The notes: generated by a model from the letters alone, not told the origin. DNA of 64,000 nucleotides from Saccharopolyspora phatthalungensis (GCF_014203395.1 NZ_JACHIW010000002.1:1736001-1800000), one strand, 5' to 3'. Counted from the first letter of the stretch, positions 1 through 10,205 are shown. A program made the numbers and translations.

Positions 1-1
1 C

Positions 2-853
2 ATCGGCCGGCTCAAGCCCGCATCCGGCGCCCGGTCGGTTCCGGCCACCGCGCTGGGGGTGCTGGAGGCGCGCGCGCTCACCAAGACCTACCACCTGCGC
101 GGCCGGGGCCAGCGGCGTGAGCTGCGTGCGCTGGACGCCGCCGACCTGGTGGTACGCAAGGGCACCACGCACGCGATCGTGGGTGAGTCCGGTGCGGGCA
201 AATCGACGCTGGCGAGCATTCTGGCCGCCTTCACCTCCGCGGACGGCGGCACGGTACGCATCGGCGATCGCGTGCTGACCGGCCTAAGCCGCGGCCAGCT
301 ACGGGAAATCCGGCGGGATCTGCAGTTCGTTTTCCAGAACCCGTTCACCTCGCTCGACCCACGGTTCACCGTGGGCAAGATCATCGCGGAGCCGCTGCGT
401 GCCTTCAAGCTGGCGACAAGTAAGCAGGAACAGACGGCCCGGGTGGTCGAGTTGCTGAAGGCGGTCGCACTGGACGAGAGCTACCTGCACCGGCTCCCCA
501 GCCAGCTCTCCGGAGGTCAGCGGCAACGCGTCGCGATCGCGCGGGCGCTCGCGCTCACCCCGGAGATCCTGGTCCTCGACGAGGCCGTGAGCGCGCTCGA
601 TGTGTCGGCACAGGCCCAGATTCTGCAGCTGCTGGTCGACCTGCAGGCCGAGTTCGGGCTCAGCTACGTGTTCGTGACCCACGACCTCGGCGTCGTACGC
701 CTCATCGCGCACGACGTCACGGTGATGAAGGACGGTGCCGTGGTGGAGACCGGCTCGGTCGAGCAAGTGTTCCGCTCGCCGCGGCACGAGTACACCCGGG
801 AGCTGCTGGAGGCGATCCCGGGAGCCCGGCTAGCCCCGGCCGACGCGCGCTAA
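2..853 (+). CDS. Oligopeptide-type ABC transporter ATP-binding protein (5' partial)
   Basis: This is an ATPase subunit of a dipeptide/oligopeptide (Dpp/Opp) importer that would energise uptake at the inner face of the membrane. From the GTG at 59 it has a Walker A motif GESGAGKS near residue 43, a Q-loop, an LSGGQ signature near residue 150, a Walker B ending LDEA, and the H-loop THD. The reading frame stays open upstream to the window edge, and the residues before the GTG read like an interdomain linker. The gene may therefore be the second half of a fused DppD-DppF-type double ATPase whose first half lies outside the window. It ends 12 bp before the first monooxygenase gene, so it probably imports a substrate for that operon. 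The family is certain; the substrate is unknown. Confidence 0.88.
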   Translation: MGRLKPASGARSVPATALGVLEARALTKTYHLRGRGQRRELRALDAADLVVRKGTTHAIVGESGAGKSTLASILAAFTSADGGTVRIGDRVLTGLSRGQLREIRRDLQFVFQNPFTSLDPRFTVGKIIAEPLRAFKLATSKQEQTARVVELLKAVALDESYLHRLPSQLSGGQRQRVAIARALALTPEILVLDEAVSALDVSAQAQILQLLVDLQAEFGLSYVFVTHDLGVVRLIAHDVTVMKDGAVVETGSVEQVFRSPRHEYTRELLEAIPGARLAPADAR

Positions 854-865
854 AGGAGAGCAAAC

Positions 866-2110
866 GTGTCACGTCAACTACACATCAACGTCAACATCCT
901 CAACGCGGGCGTCTTCGGTGGCTCGTGGCGGTTCCCGAACACCGACGGCACCGCCAGCTACCGGATCGAGCACTACACGTCGATCGCGAAGAAGGCCGAG
1001 GAAGCCAAGCTCGACGCGGTCTTCCTGGCCGACGGCCCGTTGCTCGACCCGAGCATCAAGCACCGCACCGGCAACAATCTGGAGCCCACCACGGTATTGG
1101 CGCGGATCGCCGCCCAGACCGAGCGGATCGGCCTGATCGGGACATTGTCGTCGTCCTACAACGACCCGGTCGAACTGGCGCGCCGCCTCGGCGATCTCGA
1201 CTACGTCAGCGGTGGCCGTTTCGGCTGGAACGTGGTGACCACTGCGGGGCCGGTGGCGGCGCGCAACTTCGGCCGCAGCGGCGAGCCCGAGCACGCGCTG
1301 CGCTACCGTCGCGCCGCCGAGTTCACCGAGTGGGTCATCGCCGACTGGGCGGAGCGCACCGAACTCGTCTCTCCACAGGGCCGGCCGGTCGTCGTCCAGG
1401 CCGGTGGTTCCGGCGACGGGCGGCGGCTGGCCTCCCGGGTCGGTGAGGTGATTTTCTCCGCCGATCAGGACCTCGACCACGCCCGGGCGTTCCGCACCGA
1501 GATCCGCAACCGCGCGGCCGAGTTCGGGCGGAGTCCCGAGGAAATCGTGATTCTCCCCGGACTTTCGACCGTCGTGGGCAGCACCGAGGCGGCGGCAAAG
1601 GCCCGCCGACAGCTGCTGGACGACATCCTCCCCGGTGCCTATGCCCGCGACAGGCTGGCCGGCCAGCTCGGGATCTCCCTCGACGGCCTACGCGACGACG
1701 AACCGATCCCGACCGAACTGCTCGTCGACCCCGACGAGGCCGGTGGTTCGCAGACTTTCTACCGCGTCGTCAAGGAAATCATCGACAAGGAGAGGCCGAC
1801 GCTCGGTCGGCTGCTGAAGAAGCTCTCCGGCGGCGGCGGTCATCGGATTGTCGTGGGGACGCCGGAGCAGATCGCCGATGACATCGAGAGGTGGTTCCGT
1901 GCCGACGCGGCGGACGGATTCAACGTCATGCCCGACGTGCTGCCGTCGGGCTTCGACGACTTCGCCGACCACGTGATTCCCGAGTTGCAGCGACGTGGCC
2001 TGTTCCGCGGGGAGTACGACGGGACGACGCTGCGTGAGCACCTCGGACTTGGCCTTCCCGCAGTGCCGGCCGCCGAGTACCAGCGCCGCGCCCTGGAGGC
2101 GGCCCGGTGA
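866..2110 (+). CDS. LLM-class flavin-dependent monooxygenase, NtaA/SnaA/DszA type
   Basis: This 414-residue luciferase-like monooxygenase would use reduced FMN and O2 to oxidise a small S- or N-containing organic substrate in the cytoplasm. It begins with the family N-terminus (INVNILNAG, then a WRFP motif) and has the FMN-barrel signatures GRFGWNVVTT and VVQAGGSGDG. The C-terminal ELQRRGLF followed by LREHLGL is typical of the NtaA/SnaA/DszA/SoxA group, and the length is normal for it. The GTG start at 866 follows AAAGGAGAG. The stop overlaps the next gene's GTG by 4 bp, so translation is coupled. The exact substrate cannot be read from the sequence. Confidence 0.85.
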   Translation: MSRQLHINVNILNAGVFGGSWRFPNTDGTASYRIEHYTSIAKKAEEAKLDAVFLADGPLLDPSIKHRTGNNLEPTTVLARIAAQTERIGLIGTLSSSYNDPVELARRLGDLDYVSGGRFGWNVVTTAGPVAARNFGRSGEPEHALRYRRAAEFTEWVIADWAERTELVSPQGRPVVVQAGGSGDGRRLASRVGEVIFSADQDLDHARAFRTEIRNRAAEFGRSPEEIVILPGLSTVVGSTEAAAKARRQLLDDILPGAYARDRLAGQLGISLDGLRDDEPIPTELLVDPDEAGGSQTFYRVVKEIIDKERPTLGRLLKKLSGGGGHRIVVGTPEQIADDIERWFRADAADGFNVMPDVLPSGFDDFADHVIPELQRRGLFRGEYDGTTLREHLGLGLPAVPAAEYQRRALEAAR

Positions 2111-3072
2111 GCAAGATCATCCAGCTCGCCCTTGCGGTCGGCGAGCCTCGCAGCCGGCAGTTCGGCGCCGAGTCGCTGGTGTCACTCGCGGACGCGGGCG
2201 CCATCGCGGCGTTGGCCGAACAGGTCGGGGTCGCGGCGATCCGACTCGTCGACGGCGGGGCGGCGCCCCGCTCACTCGATCCGACCGTCGTGGGCGCCTA
2301 CCTCGGCGGACTCCAGGGCGGCGTCGGCTTTGTCGTCGAGATCCAGACGACCCACAACGCGCCCTACAACACCGCGCGCCGGGTGCTCTCCCTGGACCGG
2401 GCCACCGGCGGCCGGACCGGCGTCGCCCTGCGGGCGGGCCGGGGCGACGAGGTGAGCGAAGCAACCGTTCCGGACCCCAGCGCGACCGACCCTACCCAGC
2501 GCTGGCGGGAGTACGCCCGAGTGCTGACCCGGCTGTGGGAGTCCTTCCCGCGTGCGGCGCTGATCGGCGACCAGGAGGCCGGCCTCGTCGTCGAGGACGC
2601 ACTCATCAAGCCGATCAACCACGAAGCTGCCTTCTATCGTGTCGCGGGTCCGCTGGACGGTCCGTCCTCGGTGCAGGGACGCCCGGTTGTCATTGCCGAC
2701 CTAAGTGCCCTCGACCCGGCGGCGGTGGCGGAGTCCGCGGACGTCGTCGTGGTTGACCGGGCGGGTGCCGCCGGTGCCGACGCCGCGCTCGCGGAAGCGT
2801 TGCGGCAAGCCGGCCGTTCCCGGGAGGACGTCGCGCTTCTCGGCCGTGTCGAGGTCGCCCTGGACGATCCGGCGGCCATCGGTGACGAGCTCCGCGCCTG
2901 GGCCGACGAGCACCGGCTGGACGGTTTCGAGCTGGTACCCGCGGGTGGCACCGCGGCGGTGGTGACTGTGCTGCGGGAATTGGTGCCACAGATCGCAGAC
3001 GCCACCGCGCCGCCCCCGCCCACCTTGCGGGCCGCGTTGGGCCTGCGCGAGGTCGCGGCGGTGCTGACGTGA
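2107..3072 (+). CDS. LLM-class flavin-dependent oxidoreductase (short paralogue)
   Basis: This 321-residue protein of the luciferase-like fold is shorter and more diverged than its neighbours. It keeps the family segments VVEIQTTHNAPYNTARR and LSLDRATGGRTGVALRAG, which correspond to the FMN-binding barrel strands. It also has the insertion between strand 4 and the C-terminal helices, where substrate is normally contacted. It starts at a GTG overlapping the previous stop by 4 bp, and its own stop overlaps the next GTG by 4 bp, so it lies in the middle of a coupled operon. It may act with the acyl-CoA-dehydrogenase-like product of the next gene. Whether it is catalytically competent is unclear. 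Confidence 0.72.
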   Translation: MSKIIQLALAVGEPRSRQFGAESLVSLADAGAIAALAEQVGVAAIRLVDGGAAPRSLDPTVVGAYLGGLQGGVGFVVEIQTTHNAPYNTARRVLSLDRATGGRTGVALRAGRGDEVSEATVPDPSATDPTQRWREYARVLTRLWESFPRAALIGDQEAGLVVEDALIKPINHEAAFYRVAGPLDGPSSVQGRPVVIADLSALDPAAVAESADVVVVDRAGAAGADAALAEALRQAGRSREDVALLGRVEVALDDPAAIGDELRAWADEHRLDGFELVPAGGTAAVVTVLRELVPQIADATAPPPPTLRAALGLREVAAVLT

Positions 3073-4319
3073 ACGCCGAACTGATCGACACCCAAGACAC
3101 CTTGACGGCCGAGTCCGCGACCGCGGTGTGTCCCGCCGGCGTCGACTACACCGTCGAAGGCATCCGCGCCGCCGTGTCCCCGATCCTGCGGCGCCTCAAC
3201 GTCAGTGCGAGTCAACGAGAACTCGCCCGCGACTACGCGTTCGACGACGTCCGGGCGCTCGCCGAGCAACGGATCACGCTGGTCGGCATTGCCAAGGAAG
3301 ACGGCGGGGCAGGCGGTTCGCTGCGGGACGTGACCGACCTGGTCCTGGCCATCGCCCGGGCCGACTCCAACGTGGCCCAAGCGCTGCGCGGCAGCTTCCT
3401 CATCGCCAACCGGGTGGCTAGCCTGCGCGACCTGCCCAACCGGGCGGTGATCCTGCGGCGGTTGCGCAACGGCGACCTCTTCGCCGGCACCGCCAACGAG
3501 CGCACGGGCGGTGCCAGTGGGTCGGTCAACACCACGATCCGGCGTGCCGGCGACGGGTACGTCATCAACGGCGAGAAGTACTACTCGACGGGTGGGCTCT
3601 ACGCCTCGTGGTTCTCGGGCTCGGCCAGCGACGAGGACGGGACCGTGCTGGGCTTCACGGTGCCGGTCGATCGCGAAGGCGTGCAGCGGCTCGACGACTT
3701 CGACGCGGTCGGCCAGCGGCTGACCGCGAGCGGCACCACGCGGCTGGTGAACGTGCGGGTCGGCGAGGACGAGATCGTGGCCCGTGACAACGCCCAACTG
3801 GACAGCCCGTGGCTGGGATCGTTCGCCCAGCTCTACCTGGCGGCGGTCGAGGCAGGCATCTCCGCCGCGGTGCTCGACGACGCGATCTGGTTCGCCCGCA
3901 AGAAGGCCCGACCGATCAAGCACAGCACAGCCGGCAAGAGCGTCGAAGACCCGTATGTGCGCGAGACCGTGGGCGAGATCGCCGCCCGGGCTCAGGCCGC
4001 CCGGGCGGCGGTGGTGTTGGCCGCCGAAACGCTGGAGGGCGTGCGTGGTCTGACCGGTCCGGCGGCGCGTGCCGCCGGCGCAGCGGCCGCGGTCACCGTG
4101 GCGCAGACCGGCGTGATCGCCATCGAGTCCGCGCTGCGCGCCGCCGAGCTGCTCTTCGACGTTGGAGGAGGCTCAATCACCAACCGTGATCTCGGTTTCG
4201 ACCGGCATTGGCGCAACGCCCGCACGGTCGCCAACCACAACCCCAGGCAGTGGAAGGCCGCGGTAGCGGGTGCGTATCACCTGACCGGTGAGGAGCCGCC
4301 GACGACCGGCCTCTTCTGA
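3069..4319 (+). CDS. Acyl-CoA dehydrogenase-family flavoprotein (DszC/SfnB-like)
   Basis: This 416-residue protein of the acyl-CoA dehydrogenase fold belongs to the branch that contains the sulfur monooxygenase DszC and SfnB. N-terminal helices are followed by the flavin/substrate beta-domain (GTANERTGG, then DGYVINGEKYYSTG near residue 165) and a C-terminal helical bundle ending HNPRQWKAA. In this branch the enzyme is usually FMN-dependent and oxygenates or desulfurises small compounds rather than dehydrogenating fatty acyl-CoA. It is translationally coupled to the LLM gene before it through a GTGA overlap. Its company of LLM monooxygenases favours a sulfur-scavenging oxygenase over a beta-oxidation enzyme; that role is inferred. 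Confidence 0.8.
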   Translation: MNAELIDTQDTLTAESATAVCPAGVDYTVEGIRAAVSPILRRLNVSASQRELARDYAFDDVRALAEQRITLVGIAKEDGGAGGSLRDVTDLVLAIARADSNVAQALRGSFLIANRVASLRDLPNRAVILRRLRNGDLFAGTANERTGGASGSVNTTIRRAGDGYVINGEKYYSTGGLYASWFSGSASDEDGTVLGFTVPVDREGVQRLDDFDAVGQRLTASGTTRLVNVRVGEDEIVARDNAQLDSPWLGSFAQLYLAAVEAGISAAVLDDAIWFARKKARPIKHSTAGKSVEDPYVRETVGEIAARAQAARAAVVLAAETLEGVRGLTGPAARAAGAAAAVTVAQTGVIAIESALRAAELLFDVGGGSITNRDLGFDRHWRNARTVANHNPRQWKAAVAGAYHLTGEEPPTTGLF

Positions 4320-4370
4320 GGATGCAAGTCCGTCGACGCCCACCCGACGAACCGACCGAAAGGAACCCTG

Positions 4371-5411
4371 ATGACCATCGAGCTCAGCCGCGCACTCGGC
4401 CGTACCGGCGTCCTGGTCACCCCGCTCACGCTCGGCGCCATGAATTTCGGCCGGTGGCAGGAGGAAGGCGAGAGCATCAGGATCATCCAGGCCGCCCTGG
4501 ATGCCGGCATCACCTCCATTGACACCGCCGACGTCTACGCGCAGGGCAGGTCCGAGGAGATCATCGGCAAAGCGATCAAGGGCCGCCGCGACGACGTCTT
4601 CCTGGCCACCAAGTTCCACGGCCAGATCGGTGACAACCCCCGGCACGCGGGCAATTCGCGTCGGTGGATCCTCCGCGCGGTGGAGGACAGCCTACGTCGG
4701 CTCGGCACCGACCACATCGACCTTTATCAGGCACACCGGCCCGATCCACGCACCGACCTGCTGGAAACGCTGCAGACCCTCAACGACCTGATCCACCAGG
4801 GCAAGATCCGCTACTACGGCACGTCGGTCTTCGCGGCGCACCAGCTGGTCGAGGCGCACTGGCTGGCCGAGCGGCACGGACTGATCGCCGCGCACACCGA
4901 GCAACTGCCGTACTCCCTGCTCGTTCGCAGTGCCGAGCGTGAGGTCTTTCCCGTCGTGCAGAAGTACGGCGTCGGCGTGATCAGCTACGGCCCACTGGCC
5001 GCGGGCTGGTTGTCCGGGAAGTACCGCGTCGGCGGCGAGCAACCGGAGTCGGCGCGCGCCGACCTCGTTCCCGGCCGATTCGACATCGGACTCAAGCGCA
5101 ACCAACGCAAACTGGCCGCCGCCGACGCGCTGGCCCGGCTCGCGGAGGACAACGGCCTGACGCTGGTCGATCTGGCCGTGGCGTTCGCGCTCAGCCACCC
5201 GGCGGTCAGCAGCGTGATCATCGGCCCGCGCACGCTGGAGCATCTGGAGGCATACCGCAAGGCCGCCACCGTCGAGCTCGGCGAGGACATCCTCGACCGA
5301 ATCGACGAAATCGTCGACCCGGGCACGCACTTCGTCGAGCGAGACACCGGCCGCGATACCCCGTCCCTGCAACCGGCGGCACTCCGCCGCAACCGCACGA
5401 GCAACCACTGA
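4371..5411 (+). CDS. Aldo/keto reductase
   Basis: This 346-residue NADPH-dependent aldo/keto reductase has the TIM-barrel fold. The tetrad positions are visible: Asp in the SIDTADVY segment, Tyr in the same motif, Lys in FLATKFHG, and His in the DLYQAHRPD strand. The C-terminal NADPH site includes VIIGPRTLEHLEAY. An ATG at 4371 follows AAAGGAACC. It lies 51 bp after the acyl-CoA-dehydrogenase-like gene in the same direction and 25 bp before a second aldo/keto reductase. The pair would reduce carbonyl products released by the monooxygenases. The substrate is unknown. Confidence 0.85.
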   Translation: MTIELSRALGRTGVLVTPLTLGAMNFGRWQEEGESIRIIQAALDAGITSIDTADVYAQGRSEEIIGKAIKGRRDDVFLATKFHGQIGDNPRHAGNSRRWILRAVEDSLRRLGTDHIDLYQAHRPDPRTDLLETLQTLNDLIHQGKIRYYGTSVFAAHQLVEAHWLAERHGLIAAHTEQLPYSLLVRSAEREVFPVVQKYGVGVISYGPLAAGWLSGKYRVGGEQPESARADLVPGRFDIGLKRNQRKLAAADALARLAEDNGLTLVDLAVAFALSHPAVSSVIIGPRTLEHLEAYRKAATVELGEDILDRIDEIVDPGTHFVERDTGRDTPSLQPAALRRNRTSNH

Positions 5412-5436
5412 CCCACACCAGGAACGGAATCCACCC

Positions 5437-6468
5437 ATGAGCTACGGCACTTTCGAGAAGACTTACGCGGCGGCCGAAGACCGCTACGACAAGATCGAGT
5501 ACCGGCGCGCGGGCGACTCCGGTCTCGACCTGCCCGCGTTCTCCTTCGGACTGTGGCAGAAGTTCGGCACCGACTACCCATACGAGACTCAGCGCGAAAT
5601 TGTCCTGCACGCCTTCGATCTGGGCATCACCCACTTCGACAACGCCGACCGGTACGGCCCGCCGCACCGCGCCGCACAGCAGTTCTTCGGGAAGGTGCTC
5701 GGCAAGGACCTGGCCCCATACCGGGACGAACTGATCCTGTCCACCAAGGCCGGTAATCCGATCGGACCCGGCCCCTACCACAAGGGCGGCTCGCGCAAGT
5801 CGCTACTCGTCTCCCTGGAGCACAGCCTGCGCGATCTGGGCACCGACTACGTCGACATCTTCTACAGCCACAGCCCCGACCCGTCCACACCGCTGGAGGA
5901 GACCGTCGGCGCGCTCATCAGCGCGGTAGAGCAGGGCAAGGCGCTCTACGTCGGTCTCTCCAACTATCCGCCCGAGCGGGCACACGAGGCGGCCGACCTG
6001 CTGCGCCGGGCAGGGGTCCCGCTGTTGATCCACCAGCCGCGTTACTCGATCTTCGACCGCCGACCCGAGAACAACGGTCTGCTCAAGCTGGCCGCCGAGG
6101 ACGGGTTCGGCCTGATCGTCTACTCGCCGTTGGCGCAGGGTCTGCTGACGGATAAGTACCTCAAGGGCATTCCGGCGGATGCGCGTGCCCAGAACAGCAC
6201 GTTCCTCTCGCCCGACGTCATCGACGACACCTACCGGCAGCGGGCGACCGCCCTCAACCGGGTCGCCGAGCAGCGCGGCCAGTCGCTGGCGCAGCTGGCA
6301 CTGCAGTGGGTGCTGCGGCAGCCGCAGGTGACCTCGGCGCTCATCGGAGCCAGCTCGGTTTGGCAGCTGGACCACAACATCCAGGCGCTCGAATTCCCGC
6401 CGCTGACGGAGGAGGAGCTGGCGCTGGTCGACGAGCACGGCGTGCACGGGACCGGACTGAGGCTCTGA
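5437..6468 (+). CDS. Aldo/keto reductase, YghZ/glyceraldehyde-3-phosphate reductase type
   Basis: This 343-residue aldo/keto reductase most resembles the YghZ/Kv-beta-subunit group. It has the N-terminal [20 protein letters not shown] segment, Asp and Tyr in HFDNADRYG, Lys in LSTKAG, and His in DIFYSHSPD. The [12 protein letters not shown] segment and the C-terminal [14 protein letters not shown] cofactor site are also characteristic. This group reduces small aldehydes, including methylglyoxal and glyceraldehyde 3-phosphate. It follows the first reductase by 25 bp and precedes the next LLM gene by one base, so it is part of the operon. It probably detoxifies aldehydes released by oxygenation; that role is inferred. 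Confidence 0.85.
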   Translation: MSYGTFEKTYAAAEDRYDKIEYRRAGDSGLDLPAFSFGLWQKFGTDYPYETQREIVLHAFDLGITHFDNADRYGPPHRAAQQFFGKVLGKDLAPYRDELILSTKAGNPIGPGPYHKGGSRKSLLVSLEHSLRDLGTDYVDIFYSHSPDPSTPLEETVGALISAVEQGKALYVGLSNYPPERAHEAADLLRRAGVPLLIHQPRYSIFDRRPENNGLLKLAAEDGFGLIVYSPLAQGLLTDKYLKGIPADARAQNSTFLSPDVIDDTYRQRATALNRVAEQRGQSLAQLALQWVLRQPQVTSALIGASSVWQLDHNIQALEFPPLTEEELALVDEHGVHGTGLRL

Positions 6469-6469
6469 G

Positions 6470-7621
6470 ATGACCAACCTCGTTGGGGAAATCGGGGCCG
6501 GCGTCGAGGACGGCCGGCCGTTCCGCCTGGGCTTCCTCCTGCACCTCGACGGTGACCTGCCGCCGGGCCGGGCCTACCGGCAGGCGATCGACCTGTTCGT
6601 GGTCGCGGAGGAACTGGGCTACGACTCGGGATGGGTCATCCAACGGCATTTCCGGCAAGGCAACGAGCACATCTGCGCGCCGCTGGTCGTGCTCGCCGCG
6701 ATCGCCGAGCACACCAGGCGGATCGCATTGGGCACCGGGGTGCTCGTGCTTCCGTTGGAGGACCCCCTCAAGGTCGCCGAAGACGCCGCGACGCTCGACG
6801 AGCTCAGCGGTGGCCGACTCGAGCTGGGGGTCGGGTCGGGTCCCTTCGCCGGCGCCTGGGAGGCATTCGGGAAGGATCTGGCCGACAAGCAACGGCTCTT
6901 CGATGAGTCGGTGGCCCGGCTCCACGAGGTGCTGGAGGGTGCGGCGCTCAACAGCCTCGGCGAGGTGCTCCACCCGCCCGCGGCCGGTGTGCGGCAACGG
7001 ATTTGGCAGGCCACCACCAGCGCCCCGGAACGGGCCGGTGCCGCCGCGGCTGCCGTCGGCCGCGTCGGCGACGGGCTGCAGCTCTCCCGCGCCACCGGCT
7101 GGCGCGGCACGACGGTGCGCGAGGCCCAGAAGCAGCAGGCGGAATGGATCGCGGCCTACCGCACGGCGTGGGGCGAGCCCGACCGGCCACCCCGGGTGCA
7201 GGTTTCCCGAGCCGTCTATCCCCATCCCGACCAGGCGGCGGCGGTCCGGCTGGTCACGCCCGGCGTTCGTCGTTGGCAGAGTTGGCTGTCCGCCCAGCGC
7301 GACGTCGCGGGCCTCGGCGTCGAGCAGTACCTGGCGGCCGACCGCGCTTTGCTCGGTCCGCCGGAGGTGCTGGCGACCGAGCTAGCCGCCGATCCCGCGT
7401 TGCGGCAGGTCACCGACCTGCTGGTGAGCTTCGTCCCCGGGGTGCCCGAGTTCGACGAACACCTCCGGCTGCTCACCGCCAGCGCACAGGAGCTGGCCCC
7501 CCGGCTCGGCTGGCGTCCGGCGCCGCTCTCGTCGCCGCAACCAGCTGACCGCCAAATCGTGCGAGCCCATCACCACGCCGAGCGACCAGTTCGAGCCATC
7601 ACGTCGAGAGGGACGGCATGA
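6470..7621 (+). CDS. LLM-class flavin-dependent oxidoreductase
   Basis: This 383-residue luciferase-like flavin oxidoreductase has [11 protein letters not shown] at the first strand. [31 protein letters not shown] follows in the core, with the barrel segment [13 protein letters not shown]. It is closer to the F420/FMN-type LLM enzymes than to the NtaA/DszA proteins on either side. The last ~30 residues (after about position 350) are polar and His/Arg-rich and look like a non-conserved tail. The ATG at 6470 lies one base after the preceding stop, and its TGA overlaps the next ATG (ATGA). Confidence 0.78.
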   Translation: MTNLVGEIGAGVEDGRPFRLGFLLHLDGDLPPGRAYRQAIDLFVVAEELGYDSGWVIQRHFRQGNEHICAPLVVLAAIAEHTRRIALGTGVLVLPLEDPLKVAEDAATLDELSGGRLELGVGSGPFAGAWEAFGKDLADKQRLFDESVARLHEVLEGAALNSLGEVLHPPAAGVRQRIWQATTSAPERAGAAAAAVGRVGDGLQLSRATGWRGTTVREAQKQQAEWIAAYRTAWGEPDRPPRVQVSRAVYPHPDQAAAVRLVTPGVRRWQSWLSAQRDVAGLGVEQYLAADRALLGPPEVLATELAADPALRQVTDLLVSFVPGVPEFDEHLRLLTASAQELAPRLGWRPAPLSSPQPADRQIVRAHHHAERPVRAITSRGTA

Positions 7622-9057
7622 AACGGTTCCATCTCAACCTGTCGCTGATGACACCCGGCCATTTCCGGCACGCCTGGCGGCTGCCGCACGCCGACCCACT
7701 GTCCTATCTGGACATCGACTACTTCCAGCGGTTGGCGTGGATCGCCGAAAACGCGAAGATCGACGCGGTCTTCCTGGGAGACGGCCCAGCATTGGGTGGT
7801 GAGATCGAGGAAGCGCCGGGCACGGGTCTCGATCCCCTCATACTCCTGGGCAACCTGGCGGCGATCACCACGAACCTCGGGGTCGTCATCACCAGCTCGA
7901 CGACCTACAACTCGCCGTACAACCTGGCCCGCCGGTTCCAGGCCCTCGACCACGTCACCAAGGGTCGTTCGGCGGTCAACATAGTCACCACCGGCACACC
8001 CGCGGCGGCCGCGAACTTCGGCCTGACCGAACACCCCGAAAAGCAGGCCCGTTACCGCCGGGCGCACGAGTTCCTCGAAGTGGTTACGCGGCTGTGGGAC
8101 GGGTGGGAGCCGGACGCGATCATCGCCGACAAGAAGAGCGGTCGGTTCGCCGACCCCGCACGCATCCACCGGACCGACCACGCGGGCGAGTACTTCTCCG
8201 TGGCCGGACCTCTCCCGGTCAGGACCGGCCCGCAGGGTCGGCCGGTCGTCGTCCAGGCCGGCGGCTCCGAAGGCGGACTCGCGCTGGCCGGCCGCTTCGC
8301 CGATGTCGTGTTCACCGTGGCGCAAACCCAGTCCAAGGCCATCGCGTTCCGCAAGGACATCCGCCGGCGCGCGGCCGCGGCCGGGCGCCACCCCGACGAT
8401 GTGAAGATCTCCCTCGGCGTGGTGGTGCTCGTGTCGGCGACCGAGGAGGAAGCCCGGCGTCGGGAGCAGGAGCTCTACGCGACCCTGCCGATCGAGCGAC
8501 TGACCGCCGTGCTCATTCAGAACCTCGGCCTACCGGACGGCAAGTTCGGTCCGGACGACCCGATCAGCGCCAAAGATCTCCCCGACACCCTGCCCGGCGG
8601 GGCCTTTTCCGCAGGCTTCAGCGCGTCCACGCGTGCCCTGATCGCGGAGGGCCCCCGCACTCCCCGCGAGCTGGTCCAGCGGGGCGCCGGCGGTGCGGGT
8701 CACCGTCTGCTCGTGGGCTCAGCCCGGCAGGTCGCCGACGACCTGCAGTCGTGGTTCGAGGCGGGCACGGCGGATGGCTTCACCGTCATGCCGGCCGATA
8801 CCGCCGTCGACCTGGAGAACTTCGCCAACCTGGTGGTGCCGATCCTGCAGGAACGCGGCCTGTTCCAGCCGGACTACGGCCACCCCACTCTGCGCGGTCG
8901 CCTCGGGCTGCCGTTGGGCGAACCATCAAGGCGCGGTTGCCGCAGAAGCCCGCACTCCATCAGCGGCGGTGCGACACCACAGTTCTGCCCGCCATCTCAG
9001 GCATTTCAAGCACTTCACGCAACCGGCCACCGAACAGAACAGGGGACGCAGCCATGA
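7618..9057 (+). CDS. LLM-class monooxygenase, NtaA/SnaA/DszA type, with C-terminal extension
   Basis: This 479-residue FMN-dependent monooxygenase of the nitrilotriacetate/pristinamycin IIA/dibenzothiophene-sulfone group has the HFRHAWRLP motif near the start. It also carries [25 protein letters not shown] and the [10 protein letters not shown] barrel motif. Residues after the normal family end ([12 protein letters not shown], about position 436) form a roughly 43-residue tail that does not look like the family and may be a read-through of a former intergenic region. The start overlaps the previous TGA and the end overlaps the next ATG. It is a paralogue of the product at 866-2110 and probably needs an FMN reductase in trans. 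Confidence 0.84.
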   Translation: MKRFHLNLSLMTPGHFRHAWRLPHADPLSYLDIDYFQRLAWIAENAKIDAVFLGDGPALGGEIEEAPGTGLDPLILLGNLAAITTNLGVVITSSTTYNSPYNLARRFQALDHVTKGRSAVNIVTTGTPAAAANFGLTEHPEKQARYRRAHEFLEVVTRLWDGWEPDAIIADKKSGRFADPARIHRTDHAGEYFSVAGPLPVRTGPQGRPVVVQAGGSEGGLALAGRFADVVFTVAQTQSKAIAFRKDIRRRAAAAGRHPDDVKISLGVVVLVSATEEEARRREQELYATLPIERLTAVLIQNLGLPDGKFGPDDPISAKDLPDTLPGGAFSAGFSASTRALIAEGPRTPRELVQRGAGGAGHRLLVGSARQVADDLQSWFEAGTADGFTVMPADTAVDLENFANLVVPILQERGLFQPDYGHPTLRGRLGLPLGEPSRRGCRRSPHSISGGATPQFCPPSQAFQALHATGHRTEQGTQP

Positions 9058-10118
9058 GTCTTGAGCTCCTGTGGTACATCCCGAACCAGGTCCAGCCCGG
9101 TCACCGCGGCGACGACGTGGTCGAGAACCACAACAGCCTGGCGACCCTAACCGGCCAAGCCAAGGCCCTTGAGGAACACGGTTGGGGCGGCGCGCTCATC
9201 GGCACCGGCTGGGGACGGCCCGACACCTTTACCGTCGCCACCGCACTGGCCGCGCAGACGACAACGTTCCAGCCGCTGATCGCGGTCCGGCCCGGCTACT
9301 GGCATCCGGCCAACTTCGCCTCCGCCGCCGCGACCCTGGATCACCTCACCCAGGGACGGGTACTGATCAACATCGTGTCGGGCAAGGACAACCTGTCGGC
9401 CTACGGCGACAGCGAAGGCAACCAAGCCGACCGCTACGCCCGCACCAAGGAGTTCATCCAGATCGTGCGCAAGCTGTGGACGGAGGAGAACGTCACCTAT
9501 AGCGGCGAGCACTTCAGCGTCACCGACTCCACCGTGACGCCACGAACGGTCGTCCGAGGCGAACGCAACCACCCCCGACTCTACTTCGGTGGCGCCTCCC
9601 GGGCCGCCGAGGAAGTGGCCGCTACCGAGGCCGATGTCCAGCTCTTCTGGGGCGAGCCACTCGACGGCATCGGCGAGCGGATCGACCGGCTCAAACAACT
9701 CAGCGAGAAGCTAGGGCGCGAGCACCCGCCACTGGAGTACGGGCTGCGGGTCACCACACTGGTGCGGGACAGCACCGAACAGGCATGGACCGACGCCGAG
9801 GCCAAGGTCGCGGAGATGGCGAAGGGCAAGGGCATCGTCTCGCGCGACCCGAACCGGCAGAACGCCGCCGGTCAGCGGCGGCTGCTCGACCTGGCCGCGC
9901 GGGGAGAGGTGCTCGACGACAACCTCTACACCACCCCCGGCAAATTCGGCGGCGGCGGCGCGGGCACCACCTGGCTGGTCGGCTCGGCCGAGGACGTGGC
10001 GAAGTCGCTGCGCAAGTACCAGAGCCTCGGCATCACCCACTTTGTGCTCTCCGATACCCCCTACCTGCCGGAGATCGAACGCCAAGGCGATCAGCTCCTG
10101 CCGCTGCTGCGCGAATAG
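9054..10118 (+). CDS. LLM-class monooxygenase, alkanesulfonate monooxygenase (SsuD)-like
   Basis: This 354-residue monooxygenase of the SsuD/alkanesulfonate group starts with LELLWYIPNQ. It has the SsuD-like segments LIAVRPGYWHPANFASAAATLDH and VLINIVSGKDN (shown in overlapping pieces here) and ends at a typical family C-terminus. SsuD enzymes use FMNH2 and O2 to cleave C-S bonds of alkanesulfonates, yielding an aldehyde and sulfite. Its ATG at 9054 overlaps the preceding stop. As the last gene of this operon it is the strongest hint that the whole cluster obtains sulfur or carbon from organosulfonates or sulfones, and that the neighbouring aldo/keto reductases handle the aldehyde. The substrate is inferred. 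Confidence 0.85.
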   Translation: MSLELLWYIPNQVQPGHRGDDVVENHNSLATLTGQAKALEEHGWGGALIGTGWGRPDTFTVATALAAQTTTFQPLIAVRPGYWHPANFASAAATLDHLTQGRVLINIVSGKDNLSAYGDSEGNQADRYARTKEFIQIVRKLWTEENVTYSGEHFSVTDSTVTPRTVVRGERNHPRLYFGGASRAAEEVAATEADVQLFWGEPLDGIGERIDRLKQLSEKLGREHPPLEYGLRVTTLVRDSTEQAWTDAEAKVAEMAKGKGIVSRDPNRQNAAGQRRLLDLAARGEVLDDNLYTTPGKFGGGGAGTTWLVGSAEDVAKSLRKYQSLGITHFVLSDTPYLPEIERQGDQLLPLLRE

Positions 10119-10205
10119 CAGTGGCCCCGGACGAGCGATTTCGGTGCGAGCACCGCCGCCTTCTGGCAATGCCACTGCCGGCTGGCGATGTTGGCCGGGT
10201 GGCGC

